Assembly (NCBI RefSeq): GCF_020567375.1
Contig: NZ_JAJBZM010000002.1
Coordinates: 1,117,989 to 1,181,988 of the forward strand
Origin: Janibacter melonis
GTDB taxonomy: Bacteria > Actinomycetota > Actinomycetes > Actinomycetales > Dermatophilaceae
Direction: 5' to 3'
DNA length: 64,000 nucleotides
The position numbers were made by a program, and so were the translations under genes. Of the stretch, positions 8,140 to 18,433 are shown piece after piece (position 1 is the stretch's first letter; each line of letters begins with the position of its first letter). The notes below the pieces were generated by a model that was not told where the DNA came from, ran no database searches, and saw only the letters and a list, made by a program, of their open reading frames with translations.

Positions 8140-8903
8140 GCACCGCTCTCGTCACCGGTGCGACCGCCGGCATCGGGCGCGAGTTCTGCGAGCAGCTCGC
8201 GGCGAAGGGCGAGGACCTCGTCCTCGTCGCCCGCGACGCGGCCCGCCTCGAGCGGGTCGCCGACGAGCTGCGCGAGCGCCACGGCGTCGCCGTCGAGGTC
8301 CTCGTCGCGGACCTGTCCGACCGCGCCCAGCTGCAGCGGGTCGCCGACCGGCTGGGCGAGGCGGACCGGCCGGTCGACGTCCTCGTCAACAACGCGGGCT
8401 ACGGGCTGGCCACCCCCTTCGCCCAGTCCGATATCGCCGACGAGGAGCGTCTCCTCGACGTCCTCGTCCGCGCGGTCCTCGTCCTCTCGCACTCCGCCGC
8501 GCGGACGATGGCCACCCGCGGGCACGGGCGGATCATCAACGTCTCGTCGGTCGCCGGCTACCTCGCCGGCGGGCCGTACTCCGCGGCCAAGGCGTACGTC
8601 ACGACCCTCACCGAGTCCCTCTCGGGGCAGCTGCGCGGGAGCGGTGTCACGGCCACCGCGGTGTGCCCGGGCTACGTCGTCACCGAGTTCCACGAGCGGG
8701 CCGGCATCGACCACGGCGCGCGGTCCGGGCCGTTGTGGCTGGACGCCGCCGACCTCGTGCGCGAGGCGCTCGCCGACGCCGAGCGCGGCCGCGCCGTGAG
8801 CGTCCCGAGCGTGCAGTACAAGGCGATCGCCACCGCGCTGCGCCACCTGCCGCGCGGCGTCGTGCGTCGCGCGACGACCCGCAGCCCGCGCGGCGGTCGC
8901 TGA
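8136..8903 (+). CDS. Short-chain dehydrogenase/reductase
   Basis: 255 aa. Classical SDR features are all present: NAD(P)-binding TGATAGIG (residues 7-14), NNAG (85-88), catalytic Ser138 in NVSS, and Tyr148-x3-Lys152 in YSAAK. A PGYV motif follows (CPGYVVTEF). The C-terminal helix is basic (RHLPRGVVRRATTRSPRGGR). Subgroup and substrate are not determinable. It is coupled to the preceding hydrolase by a 4-nt overlap. Confidence 0.88.
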   Translation: MSTALVTGATAGIGREFCEQLAAKGEDLVLVARDAARLERVADELRERHGVAVEVLVADLSDRAQLQRVADRLGEADRPVDVLVNNAGYGLATPFAQSDIADEERLLDVLVRAVLVLSHSAARTMATRGHGRIINVSSVAGYLAGGPYSAAKAYVTTLTESLSGQLRGSGVTATAVCPGYVVTEFHERAGIDHGARSGPLWLDAADLVREALADAERGRAVSVPSVQYKAIATALRHLPRGVVRRATTRSPRGGR

Positions 8904-8927
8904 CGAAGGGGGACTCATCCCCCTTCG
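8904..8927 (+). terminator. Hairpin directly after the SDR stop codon
   Basis: A perfect 9-bp stem (CGAAGGGGG / CCCCCTTCG) with a 6-nt loop starts at the base after TGA. It is built from two inverted copies of the octamer that is frequent across this window. It is likely a transcription terminator for the DLH-SDR pair. Confidence 0.65.
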
Positions 8928-8935
8928 CCACCCCT

Positions 8936-9029
8936 CCTACAAAACCCTGCTGGCTGGGTCTTGACGAGCCACGACCTCTTCGAGAGGGTCCTGGCTCGTC
9001 GAAAGGCTGCTGGCAGGGTCTTGTAGGGG
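8936..9029. repeat. 94-bp nested palindrome
   Basis: The outer arms CCTACAAAACCCTGCTGGC (8936-8954) and their imperfect complement (up to 9029) match at 17 of 19 bases. An inner stem is formed by GACGAGCCACGACCTC (8963-8978) and its complement ending at 9000. CTGCTGGC also recurs as a direct repeat in the arms. It lies between a terminator and the pyrE promoter and codes for nothing obvious. It could be a MITE-like or REP-like element. Confidence 0.6.
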
Positions 9030-9067
9030 GCGCAGCGGACGGGACGACCCGGCCGGGCGGGCATTCG

Positions 9068-9073
9068 TAGACT
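9068..9073 (+). promoter_or_regulatory. Leaderless -10 (TAGACT) for pyrE
   Basis: TAGACT is 8 nt before the pyrE ATG at 9082, with no Shine-Dalgarno motif between. Confidence 0.55.
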
Positions 9074-9081
9074 CGACGACC

Positions 9082-9639
9082 ATGACCGACATCGCTGCCG
9101 ACCGCGCCCGCCTGCTCGAGATCGTCCGCGAGAAGGCGATCGTCCACGGACGGGTCACCCTCTCCTCGGGCAAGGAGGCCGAGTACTACGTCGACCTGCG
9201 GCGGATCACCCTCGACGGCGAGGCCAGCCCGCTCGTCGGCCGGGTCATGCGTGACCTCGTCGCCGACCTCGACGTCGTCGCCGTCGGCGGCCTGACCCTC
9301 GGCGCCGACCCCGTCGCGACCTCGATGCTCCACGCCGCCTCCGCGGCGGGGGAGCGGCTCGACGCCTTCGTCGTGCGCAAGCAAGGCAAGGCGCACGGTC
9401 TCCAGCAGCGCATCGAGGGTCCCTCGGTCGCCGGTCGGCGCGTCCTCGTCGTCGAGGACACGACGACGACGGGCGGCTCGCCCCTCGACGCCGTCGCCGC
9501 GGTGCGCGAGGCCGGCGGCGAGGTCGTCGCCGTCGCGACGATCGCCGACCGCGACACCGGGGCGGGGGCGCGCATCGAGGACGAGGCGGGCGTGCCCTAC
9601 CGCTTCGTCTACTCGCTGGCTGACCTCGGTCTGGCCTGA
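9082..9639 (+). CDS. pyrE: Orotate phosphoribosyltransferase
   Basis: 185 aa, close to the usual size. The PRPP-binding motif VLVVEDTTTTGGS spans about residues 121-133. Other PyrE hallmarks are the SSGKEAEYYVDLR segment that binds orotate and the VVRKQGKAHG loop carrying the catalytic Lys. It converts orotate and PRPP to OMP in de novo pyrimidine synthesis. It stands alone; the other pyr genes are not in the window. Confidence 0.94.
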   Translation: MTDIAADRARLLEIVREKAIVHGRVTLSSGKEAEYYVDLRRITLDGEASPLVGRVMRDLVADLDVVAVGGLTLGADPVATSMLHAASAAGERLDAFVVRKQGKAHGLQQRIEGPSVAGRRVLVVEDTTTTGGSPLDAVAAVREAGGEVVAVATIADRDTGAGARIEDEAGVPYRFVYSLADLGLA

Positions 9640-9698
9640 GGGCGGGGCGCGGCGGGGACCAGCACGGTCCCGCTCCGCGGAACATCGGCGGACGAGAC

Positions 9699-9745
9699 TT
9701 GCCTCGAGGGGTTAGGTCCTCCTAAGTTAGGCCTGCCTCACTGAG
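9699..9745 (+). promoter_or_regulatory. Promoter with two overlapping DtxR/IdeR-type iron boxes
   Basis: Two 19-bp sites resemble the iron-box consensus TTAGGTTAGCCTAACCTAA: 9712-9730 (TTAGGTCCTCCTAAGTTAG) and 9727-9745 (TTAGGCCTGCCTCACTGAG), each matching about 12 positions. A possible -35 (TTGCCT, 9699) and -10 (TAAGTT, 9723) put the boxes on the promoter, as expected for repression by iron-loaded DtxR/IdeR. The adjacent siderophore uptake operon supports the assignment. Confidence 0.75.
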
Positions 9746-9789
9746 GCAGCGCTGACCTCGGCGCCCCGTCGTTCGTGAAGGAACCTCGC

Positions 9790-10842
9790 ATGACCCGCCT
9801 CTCCCGCCGATCCTTCGTCGGTGCCGTCGCCCTCGCCCCCGTCGTCGCCCTCGGCGCCTGCTCGACCGGTCCGAGCGAGGACACCGCCGCTGCTGGCTCC
9901 GGCGCGAGCACCTCGGCCGCGGCCGACGCCTTCCCCGTGACCATCGAGCACGCCCTCGGCGAGACGACGATCGAGAAGGCCCCGACGAAGATCGCGACCG
10001 TCGGCTGGTCGGACCAGGACGTCGTCGCCTCCTTCGGCGTCGTGCCCGTCGGCGCGCCGGCCATCACCTGGGGCGGCAACAAGGACAAGTCGACCGACTG
10101 GTTCGACGCCGCCGTCGACGAGATCGACCCCGACGCCGAGATCGTGCGCTACGACGACGCCGACGGCGTCCCCGTCGACGAGATCGCCAAGCTCGCGCCC
10201 GACCTCGTCCTCGGCGTCAACTCCGGGATGTCGCAGGACGAGTACGACAAGCTGACGAAGATCGCCCCGACCGTCGCCTACCCGGGCGCCCCCTGGGGCA
10301 CCTCGTGGGAGGACTCGGTCGAGCTCGTCGGCAAGGCCCTCGGCCAGGAGGACAAGGCCAAGGAGATCACCGACGACCTCAACGCCGACATCGACGAGGC
10401 CGTCGCGAAGTACCCCGAGATCAAGGGCAAGTCCGCCGCCTGGATCTGGTTCACCCCGACCGACCTGTCGACGATCGGCGTCTACGCCAGCACCGACCTG
10501 CGCCCGCAGATGCTCGAGCGCTTCGGCATGACCGAGCCCGACTTCGTGGCGAAGGGGAGCAAGGACGGCGCCTTCAGCTTCGAGCTGTCCTCGGAGCGCT
10601 CGACCGACGTCGACGCCGATCTCGTCGTCTTCTACGTCGAGGAGGACGGTCAGGTCGAGAAGCTCAAGAAGGACCCGCTGCTCGGCAAGATCCCGGCCCT
10701 CAAGGACGACCACTACGTCGGCTCCGCCGACAACGCCACGGCGCTGTCGATGTCCTCGCCGACCCCGCTGTCGCTGCCGGTCGCGCTCGAGGACTTCCTG
10801 CCCAAGCTCGCGTCCGCGGCCGAGGGCAAGCCCGCGTCGTGA
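9790..10842 (+). CDS. Siderophore ABC transporter substrate-binding lipoprotein
   Basis: 350 aa from the ATG at 9790, preceded by AAGGAA; a GTG 15 nt upstream is in frame but less well placed. The signal peptide combines a twin-arginine pattern (SRRSFVG) and a lipobox (ALGAC), so it may be a Tat-exported lipoprotein. The mature part is a class-III (FepB/FhuD-type) binding protein: PTKIATVGWSDQDVVASFGVVPVG, then LAPDLVLGVNSGMSQDEYDKL and IAPTVAYP, with a long central helix between two lobes. It would deliver ferric siderophore to the two permeases encoded next, under iron-box control. Confidence 0.9.
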   Translation: MTRLSRRSFVGAVALAPVVALGACSTGPSEDTAAAGSGASTSAAADAFPVTIEHALGETTIEKAPTKIATVGWSDQDVVASFGVVPVGAPAITWGGNKDKSTDWFDAAVDEIDPDAEIVRYDDADGVPVDEIAKLAPDLVLGVNSGMSQDEYDKLTKIAPTVAYPGAPWGTSWEDSVELVGKALGQEDKAKEITDDLNADIDEAVAKYPEIKGKSAAWIWFTPTDLSTIGVYASTDLRPQMLERFGMTEPDFVAKGSKDGAFSFELSSERSTDVDADLVVFYVEEDGQVEKLKKDPLLGKIPALKDDHYVGSADNATALSMSSPTPLSLPVALEDFLPKLASAAEGKPAS

Positions 10843-11831
10843 CCTCGTCGGCGAAGACGACCGTCGTCGCGGCGAGCGGCCTCGTGCTGCTCGCCGCGAC
10901 GGCGGCGCTCTCGCTGCTCGTCGGCTCCCAGGGGATCTCCCCGGCCGCCGTGCTCGGCGCCCTGCGCGGCGCCGGTGACGACCTCGCGAGCGGCATCGTC
11001 GCCGCCCGGGTCGACCGCACGCTCGTCGCCGTCGTCGTCGGGGCGTGCATCGCCCTGGCCGGCGTCGTCCTGCAGGGCCTGACCCGCAACCCCATCGCCG
11101 AGCCCGGCATCCTCGGGCTCAACTCCGGCGCCGCCCTGCTCGTCGTCATCGGCATCCGGCTGGGCCTGCTGAGCGACGTCGTCGACTACCTGTGGACCGC
11201 GCTCGTCGGCGTCGTCATCACCGGTCTCGTCGTGCACCTCATCACCCTCAGCGTGCCGGTGCAGCGTCAGCCGATGACGACCGCGCTCGCCGGCGCCGCG
11301 ATCCTCGCGGCGACCTCGAGCATCATGGTCGGGCTGCTCGTCAGCGACGACGGGGCGCTCGACGTCTTCCGCTACTGGCAGGTGGGCTCGGTCGCCGGCA
11401 AGGACGCCTCGATCATCGTGCAGGTTCTGCCCTTCCTCCTCGTCGGCCTCGTGCTGACGCTCGCCTCGGGCCGCACGCTCAACACCATGGCCCTCGGCGA
11501 CGACGTCGCCCGGGCGCTCGGCCAGCGGGTGCTCCTCGCCCGCGGCTCCGCGCTGCTCGGTGCGCTGCTGCTCACCGCCACCGCGTGCGCGCTCGCCGGC
11601 CCCATCGCCTTCGTCGGGCTCGCCGTGCCGCACGTCGTGCGCCTGCTCGGCGGCTCGGACAACCGCCGGGTGCTCCTCGGCTCCCTCCTGCTCGGCCCGA
11701 GCCTGCTCCTGCTCGCCGACAGCCTCGGCCGGGTCGTCAGCCCGCCCTCGGAGGTCCAGGTCGGCGTGATGACCGCGGTCATCGGCGCGCCGGCGCTCAT
11801 CATCGTCGCCCGCCGGGCGGTGCGCGGATGA
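10839..11831 (+). CDS. Iron-siderophore ABC permease (FecCD family), first subunit
   Basis: 330 aa from a GTG that overlaps the binding-protein stop (GTGA). About nine hydrophobic helices, with the family hallmarks RTLVAVVVGACIALAGV, QGLTRNPIAEPGILGLNSGA and the coupling-helix region GPIAFVGLAVPHVVRLL. It should form a heterodimeric membrane channel with the next gene product. Confidence 0.92.
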   Translation: MTSSAKTTVVAASGLVLLAATAALSLLVGSQGISPAAVLGALRGAGDDLASGIVAARVDRTLVAVVVGACIALAGVVLQGLTRNPIAEPGILGLNSGAALLVVIGIRLGLLSDVVDYLWTALVGVVITGLVVHLITLSVPVQRQPMTTALAGAAILAATSSIMVGLLVSDDGALDVFRYWQVGSVAGKDASIIVQVLPFLLVGLVLTLASGRTLNTMALGDDVARALGQRVLLARGSALLGALLLTATACALAGPIAFVGLAVPHVVRLLGGSDNRRVLLGSLLLGPSLLLLADSLGRVVSPPSEVQVGVMTAVIGAPALIIVARRAVRG

Positions 11832-12868
11832 GCGCCACCCTCGCCCCGGCCGAGCAGGTCCGTCAGGTCCGTCGATCGCGAGCGCGGCGCGCGCTGCGTC
11901 GCACCCTCGTGCTCCTCGTGCTCGTCGTCGCCGCCTTCGTCGTGCGCGTCACCCTCGGCGACTACACGGTGACGATCCCCGACACGCTGCGCATCATCGG
12001 CGGCGAGAGCATCCCCGGCGCGTCCTTCATCGTCATGGAGTCGAAGCTGCCGCGCGCGGTCCTCGCCCTCCTCGCCGGCGGCGCCCTCGCCGTCGCGGGT
12101 GCGCTCATGCAGGACCTCGTGCGCAACCCCCTCGCGAGCCCCGACATCCTCGGCGTGAGCGGCGGTGCGTCGACCGGCGCGCTCTTCGCGCTCGTCGTCC
12201 TCGGCTGGCAGGGCGGGGCGGTCAGCGCTGCAGGCTTCGCCGGGGCGGTCGTCGTCACCGCCCTCCTCCTCGTCCTCGGGCGGGGGGCGAAGGGGGGAGA
12301 GCAGGCGGTCATCGTCGTCGGCGTCGGCTGCGCCGCCCTCCTCGTCGCTCTCACCCACTGGGTGCTGCTCAAGGCCGACATCTACCGCCTCACCGAGGCG
12401 ATGTCGTGGCTGTCCGGCTCTGTCGCCCAGGGCACGTGGACCGACATCGGGCGTCTCGCCGCCGTCGTCGCGGTGCTGCTGCCCACCGTCCTGGTGCTCC
12501 ACCGCGAGCTGCGCGTCGTCATGCTCGGCGACGACCTCGCCGCCGGGCTCGGCGTGCCGGTGGCCCGCCGCCGCGCCCTGGCCCTGCTGTGCATCGTGCT
12601 GCTCGTCGCGACGACGTGCGCGATCTGCGGGCCGATCGCCTTCGTCGCCCTGCTCGCCGGGCCGATCGGGCGGCGGCTGCACGGCGGCCGCACCCGGCTC
12701 GTCGACATCGCCCTCGTCGGCGCGCTCATGACGATCGTCGCCGACTACGTCGCCGCGTACCTCGTGCCCGGCGGCGCGAACCTGCCCGTGGGTGTCGTCA
12801 CCGGTCTGGCCGGTGCGCCCTTCCTCCTGTGGCTCATCGCCACCCGATCCCGAGTGGAGCTGAGATGA
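11828..12868 (+). CDS. Iron-siderophore ABC permease (FecCD family), second subunit
   Basis: 346 aa, start overlapping the upstream stop (ATGA). The N-terminus is a basic cytoplasmic tail (QVRRSRARRALRR), followed by FecCD signatures LPRAVLALLAGGALAVAGALMQ, RNPLASPDILGVSGGAS and GPIAFVALLAGPIGRRL. It pairs with the preceding permease. Confidence 0.92.
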   Translation: MSATLAPAEQVRQVRRSRARRALRRTLVLLVLVVAAFVVRVTLGDYTVTIPDTLRIIGGESIPGASFIVMESKLPRAVLALLAGGALAVAGALMQDLVRNPLASPDILGVSGGASTGALFALVVLGWQGGAVSAAGFAGAVVVTALLLVLGRGAKGGEQAVIVVGVGCAALLVALTHWVLLKADIYRLTEAMSWLSGSVAQGTWTDIGRLAAVVAVLLPTVLVLHRELRVVMLGDDLAAGLGVPVARRRALALLCIVLLVATTCAICGPIAFVALLAGPIGRRLHGGRTRLVDIALVGALMTIVADYVAAYLVPGGANLPVGVVTGLAGAPFLLWLIATRSRVELR

Positions 12869-13728
12869 CGGTGACCGCTGCGCGACCGATCACGACCGAG
12901 CAGGCGGCCCCGACCGCCTCTCGTCTGCGTGCCGAAGGGGTGAGCCTGGGCTACCGCGACCGCACCGTGGTGCAGGGCCTCGACCTGTCGGTGCCCGACG
13001 GCCGGGTGAGCGCCATCGTCGGCCCCAACGGCTGCGGCAAGTCGACCCTGCTGCGCGGACTCGTGCGTCTGCTCGCCCCGAGCGCGGGCCAGGTCGTGCT
13101 CGACGGCGAGGACATCTCCTCGATCCCGACGAAGGAGGTGGCGCGCCGCATCGGGCTGCTGCCGCAGGCGCCGCTGGCCCCGGAGGGCCTGAGCGTCGCC
13201 GAGCTCGTCGCCCACGGCCGGCACCCCCACCACTCGCTGCTGCGCCGCCCCGGCCCGCAGGACGACGCGATCGTCGCCGAGGCCCTCGAGCTCACCGACA
13301 CCCTCTCGCTCGCCGACCGTGCGGTCGACGAGCTGAGCGGCGGCCAGCGCCAGCGCGTGTGGATCGCGCTCGCGCTCGCGCAGCAGCCGGGCATCCTCCT
13401 GCTCGACGAGCCGACGTCCTTCCTCGACATCGCCCACCAGGTCGAGGTGCTCGAGCTCGTGCGCCGGCTCAACGCCGAGCGCGGCACGACGTGCGTCATG
13501 GTCCTGCACGACCTCGCGATGGCCGCCCGCTACGCCGACCACGTCGTCGCCATGCGTGACGGCGAGGTCGTGGCGCAGGGCTCGCCGGTCGAGGTCGTCA
13601 CCGAAGAGCTCGTCTCGAGCGTCTTCGACATCCGCTGCCGCATCCTCACCGACCCCGACACGGGGACCCCCGTCGTGCTCCCGCGCGGCATGCCGACCCC
13701 GACCGCGAAGGACCAGGAGATCTCATGA
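12865..13728 (+). CDS. Iron-siderophore ABC transporter ATP-binding protein
   Basis: 287 aa, coupled to the permease by ATGA. Complete ABC ATPase: Walker A GPNGCGKST (about residue 52), Q-loop LLPQAPLAPEG, signature LSGGQRQR, Walker B ILLLDEPTSFLD and H-loop VLHDLAMA. This is the FecE/FhuC type. It has a roughly 20-residue N-terminal extension that is rich in Thr and Ala. It powers uptake through the two FecCD subunits. Confidence 0.93.
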   Translation: MTVTAARPITTEQAAPTASRLRAEGVSLGYRDRTVVQGLDLSVPDGRVSAIVGPNGCGKSTLLRGLVRLLAPSAGQVVLDGEDISSIPTKEVARRIGLLPQAPLAPEGLSVAELVAHGRHPHHSLLRRPGPQDDAIVAEALELTDTLSLADRAVDELSGGQRQRVWIALALAQQPGILLLDEPTSFLDIAHQVEVLELVRRLNAERGTTCVMVLHDLAMAARYADHVVAMRDGEVVAQGSPVEVVTEELVSSVFDIRCRILTDPDTGTPVVLPRGMPTPTAKDQEIS

Positions 13729-14603
13729 CCGCGATCGTCACCAAGGCCGGCGCGAAGGTCCGTGACGCCCTGCTCGAGGGCGCCTCGAAGGCCTACGGCT
13801 CGGCGATGGCCCCCACCCGTGACCGCGACGGCCACGAGCAGCTCGAGATGACGGTGAGCCGGGTCGTCGACCTCAGCGCGTCGGTGCGGCGCCTGACCTT
13901 CACCTCCGAGGACCTGCGCCACTTCGAGCGGGTGGGTGCCGACGAGTACTTCGGGCTGCTCATGCCGCGCCGGGGCGTCCCGCTCGTCATGCCCGACCCG
14001 GAGCGCCGCGACTGCCGGGCCGCCGTCGCCGACATCGACGAGGACGTCCGCCCCGACCTGCGCTGGTACACGATCCGCGCCCACCGCCCCGAGCTCGGCG
14101 AGATCGACGTCGACGTCGTGACGCACGGCGACTCGGGCCCCGGGTCCTCATGGGTGCGTCGGGCGACCGTCGGCGACCCGGCCGGTCTGCGCTCGGGCGG
14201 TGCCCTCTACCGCGGTGACGACGTCGCCGGGCCCCAGCTGCTCGTCGCCGACGAGACGGCGATACCGGCCCTGCTCGCCATCCTCGACGACCGAGCCGCG
14301 CGAGGTCTTGTCGGCGAGCTGCGCATCCACGTCGAGGTGCCCGACGCCGAGACGGCGACCGCGATGGGCGTCCCCGCGGGGGTCCACGTGCACCCGCGCG
14401 GCGAGGCGGCCCCCGGCACCGTCGTCCTCGAGGCGATCCGCGGCGAGCACGCCCGCGACACCCTCGACCTCGACTACGCCTGGCTGTGCGGCGAGTCCGG
14501 TCTCGTCACCTGCCTGCGTCGCCACCTCGTCAAGGAGCTCGGCGCCGAGCGCCGCCGCGTCCTCTTCAGCGGCTACTGGAAGCTCGGGGCCGCCCGCCCC
14601 TGA
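13725..14603 (+). CDS. Siderophore-interacting protein (FAD-dependent ferric reductase)
   Basis: 292 aa, overlapping the ATPase gene by 4 nt and the last gene of the iron operon. The FAD-binding half carries RLTFTSEDLRHFE and the flavin motif RWYTIR, followed by a ViuB-like NAD(P)H domain (ADETAIPALLAIL, WLCGESGLVTCLRRHLV). These proteins release iron in the cytoplasm by reducing ferric siderophores. Its place behind the importer fits that job. Confidence 0.92.
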   Translation: MTAIVTKAGAKVRDALLEGASKAYGSAMAPTRDRDGHEQLEMTVSRVVDLSASVRRLTFTSEDLRHFERVGADEYFGLLMPRRGVPLVMPDPERRDCRAAVADIDEDVRPDLRWYTIRAHRPELGEIDVDVVTHGDSGPGSSWVRRATVGDPAGLRSGGALYRGDDVAGPQLLVADETAIPALLAILDDRAARGLVGELRIHVEVPDAETATAMGVPAGVHVHPRGEAAPGTVVLEAIRGEHARDTLDLDYAWLCGESGLVTCLRRHLVKELGAERRRVLFSGYWKLGAARP

Positions 14604-14641
14604 CCCGGGCTCGTCCCCCTTCGTGCCACCTCTACCGCGAG

Positions 14642-14687
14642 CTACGGCGCAGTAGTGGTCGTGATCGCGACCAGTACTGCGCCGTAG
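14642..14687. terminator. Near-perfect 20-bp stem hairpin between convergent operons
   Basis: CTACGGCGCAGTAGTGGTCG and its complement (19 of 20 pairs) flank a 6-nt loop. It lies between the end of the iron operon (+) and the end of the riboflavin operon (-), so it probably terminates both. It is unusually long for a terminator and may also be a repeat element. The CGAAGGGG octamer flanks it at 14616 (as CCCCTTCG) and near 14709. Confidence 0.7.
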
Positions 14688-14720
14688 CCGGAGGGGTAGC
14701 GGGGTGGGGGCGAAGGGGGG

Positions 14721-16452
<1,732 letters not shown>

Positions 16453-16456
<4 letters not shown>

Positions 16457-17082
16457 GACGCGGCCTGACGGTCGCCGAGCAGCCCGGCCACGTACTTCGC
16501 GAGCACGTCGGTCTCGAGGTTGACCCGGTCGCCGACGGCCCGGCGGCCGAGCGTCGTCTCGGCGAGCGTCGTCGGGATGAGCGAGACCTCGAAGCCGGCG
16601 TCGGTCAGCCCGCTCACGGTGAGCGAGGTGCCGTCGACGGCGACCGAGCCCTTGCGCACGAGGTGGGGGCGCAACTCCTCGGGCACGCTCACCTCGAGCA
16701 CCTCCCAGCGCTCGTGCACGGTGCGCGCGACGACCTCGCCGACGCCGTCGACGTGGCCCTGGACGACGTGCCCGTCGAGCCGGCCGTCGGCGCGCAGCGC
16801 GCGCTCGAGGTTGACCGGGTCGCCCGGGGCGAGCCCGCCGAGGGTGGTCCAGCGCAGGGTCTCGCCCATGACGTCGGCGGTGAAGCGCTCGCCGTCGTGC
16901 TCGACGACGGTGAGGCACACCCCGCCGACGGCGATGGAGCAGCCGGGGCGGGCGTCGACGAGCACGCCCGGGCCCTCGATCGTCATCCGGGCGCTGCCGA
17001 CGACGGCCTCGCCCTCGTCGCCGGGCTGCTCGTGCTCGACGGCGAGCACGGTGCCGACCTCCTCGATGATGCCGGTGAACAT
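16453..17082 (-). CDS. ribE: Riboflavin synthase alpha chain
   Basis: 209 aa, starting MFTGIIEEVG as in nearly all family members. The two repeated lumazine-binding halves are visible, each with a V(A/D)G(V/T)(C/S)LTV motif: VGGVCLTVVEH in the first and VDGTSLTVSGL in the second. GHVVQGHVDGVG lies between. It dismutates two lumazine molecules into riboflavin. Its ATG shares the A of the ribD stop (TGATG). Confidence 0.95.
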
Positions 17083-18137
17083 CAGTCCTCCTCGTGGTGC
17101 TGGTCCGGGTCGGCGGTGCCGACGCTCAGGTCGATGCGCACGTCGTCGCCGACGAGGCGCACGGCCTCGGTGCGCAGACGACGCGCCTGGGTGATGGTCG
17201 TGACGCCGAGGTCGCCGAGCGCGGACGGGCCGGCGCCCAGCAGGGCGGGGGCGAGGTAGGCGATGACGTCGTCGACGCAGCCCGCGCGCCAGAAGGCCGC
17301 GGCGACGGTCGGCCCGCCCTCGAGCCACACCGAGCGCACGCCCCGGGCGTGCAGCTCGGCCAGGGCCGCCCGCACGTCATGGGTCGGCAGGTGCAGGGTC
17401 GGGGCGTCGCCGTCGAGCACCCGCGCGCCGCGGGGGACGAGACGGTGCCCGAGCACGACCCGCAGCGGCTGCCGGGGGAGGAGCTCGCCGTCGGCGTCGC
17501 GCGCGGTGAGCTGGGGGTCGTCGGCGAGCACGGTGCCGACGCCGACGAGGACGGCGCCGTGCTGCGCCCGGGCCCGGCCCACGTCGATCCGGGCCTCCCG
17601 CCCGGTGATCCACCGGCTCGTGCCGTCGGCGGCGGCCACACGACCGTCGAGGGTCGACGCGTACTTCCACGTGACGCGAGGGCGGCCGTGCACGGTCGCG
17701 AAGCGCCAGTCGCGCACGAGCGCGTCGGCCTCGTCGGCGAGCACGCCGCCGCGGACCTCGACCCCGGCGTCGCGCAGCACCCGCGCCCCGCCGCCGGACC
17801 CGGCACCCGGGTCGCTGCTCGCGTGGACGACCCGCGCGACCCCGGCCGCCAGCAGTGCCTCGGTGCACGGTCCGGTCCGGCCGGTGTGCGCGCACGGCTC
17901 GAGGCTCACGTAGGCGGTCGCGCCCCGTGCCCGCTCGCCAGCGGCGTCGAGCGCGACGACCTCGGCGTGCGCGGTGCCCGCGCCGTGGTGCCAGCCCTCG
18001 CCGACCACCTGCGGGCCGTCGGGCCCGTCGGCCACGAGGACCGCGCCGACCCGGGGGTTGGGGTCGACGGCGGGGCCACGCTGCGCCAGCTCGAGGGCGC
18101 GCCGCACCCACCGCTCGTCATCATCAGGCCCGGTCAC
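17082..18137 (-). CDS. ribD: Bifunctional riboflavin deaminase/reductase RibD
   Basis: 351 aa from the GTG at 18137, chosen because AGGAGG lies just upstream; longer in-frame starts would run into the riboswitch. The deaminase domain has the zinc site GTAHAEVVAL and EPCAHTGRTGPCTEAL. The reductase domain (from about 145) has TWKYASTLDGRVAAADGTSRWITG, GVGTVLADDPQLTAR and the SVWLEGGPTVAAAFW motif. It carries out steps two and three of riboflavin synthesis. It is the first gene of the operon behind the FMN riboswitch. Confidence 0.95.
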   Translation of the reverse strand: MTGPDDDERWVRRALELAQRGPAVDPNPRVGAVLVADGPDGPQVVGEGWHHGAGTAHAEVVALDAAGERARGATAYVSLEPCAHTGRTGPCTEALLAAGVARVVHASSDPGAGSGGGARVLRDAGVEVRGGVLADEADALVRDWRFATVHGRPRVTWKYASTLDGRVAAADGTSRWITGREARIDVGRARAQHGAVLVGVGTVLADDPQLTARDADGELLPRQPLRVVLGHRLVPRGARVLDGDAPTLHLPTHDVRAALAELHARGVRSVWLEGGPTVAAAFWRAGCVDDVIAYLAPALLGAGPSALGDLGVTTITQARRLRTEAVRLVGDDVRIDLSVGTADPDQHHEED

Positions 18138-18235
18138 CCTGGGTCCTCCTGCCGTCGCCGTCTCCAGGCTCCGGGGGGTCGCGCGAGGGTGCGCAGGCCA
18201 CGGGTGCGCACAGCGCACCCGCCACCACGTGCTGC

Positions 18236-18367
18236 CTCCCATCCGGACTTTCACCGTCGGTCGAGGAATCTCACCTCGTCAACCGCTCGCTGGCTGCGAG
18301 CGGGTCGCGGACTGTCACCGCCGGCTCGGAATTGCACCGACCCCGGAGCACGTACGCCTCCACGGTA
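18236..18367 (-). promoter_or_regulatory. FMN riboswitch (RFN element) with its -10 box
   Basis: Read on the minus strand, the leader contains the RFN signature blocks in order: GGTCGGTGCAATTCCGAGCC, GGCGGTGACAGTCC, a GAGGTGAGATTCC block, GACGGTGAAAGTCCGGATGG and GAG. The aptamer spans about 18348 to 18236. A TACCGT -10 at 18367-18362 would start transcription just before it. It lies about 100 nt upstream of ribD. FMN binding normally stops transcription or translation of rib genes, giving feedback control of the four-gene operon. Confidence 0.93.
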
Positions 18368-18433
18368 GCCCGCGCCGGGCGGCTCGGTCGAGACGTGTCC
18401 ACGCCCGAGGGCGGTGAGCGGCCTCGCGGCGGA

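Noticed and set aside
9775-9789. Alternative GTG start for the siderophore-binding protein
   Set aside because: It lies on the AAGGAA ribosome-binding site and would lengthen the Tat signal; the ATG at 9790 fits better.
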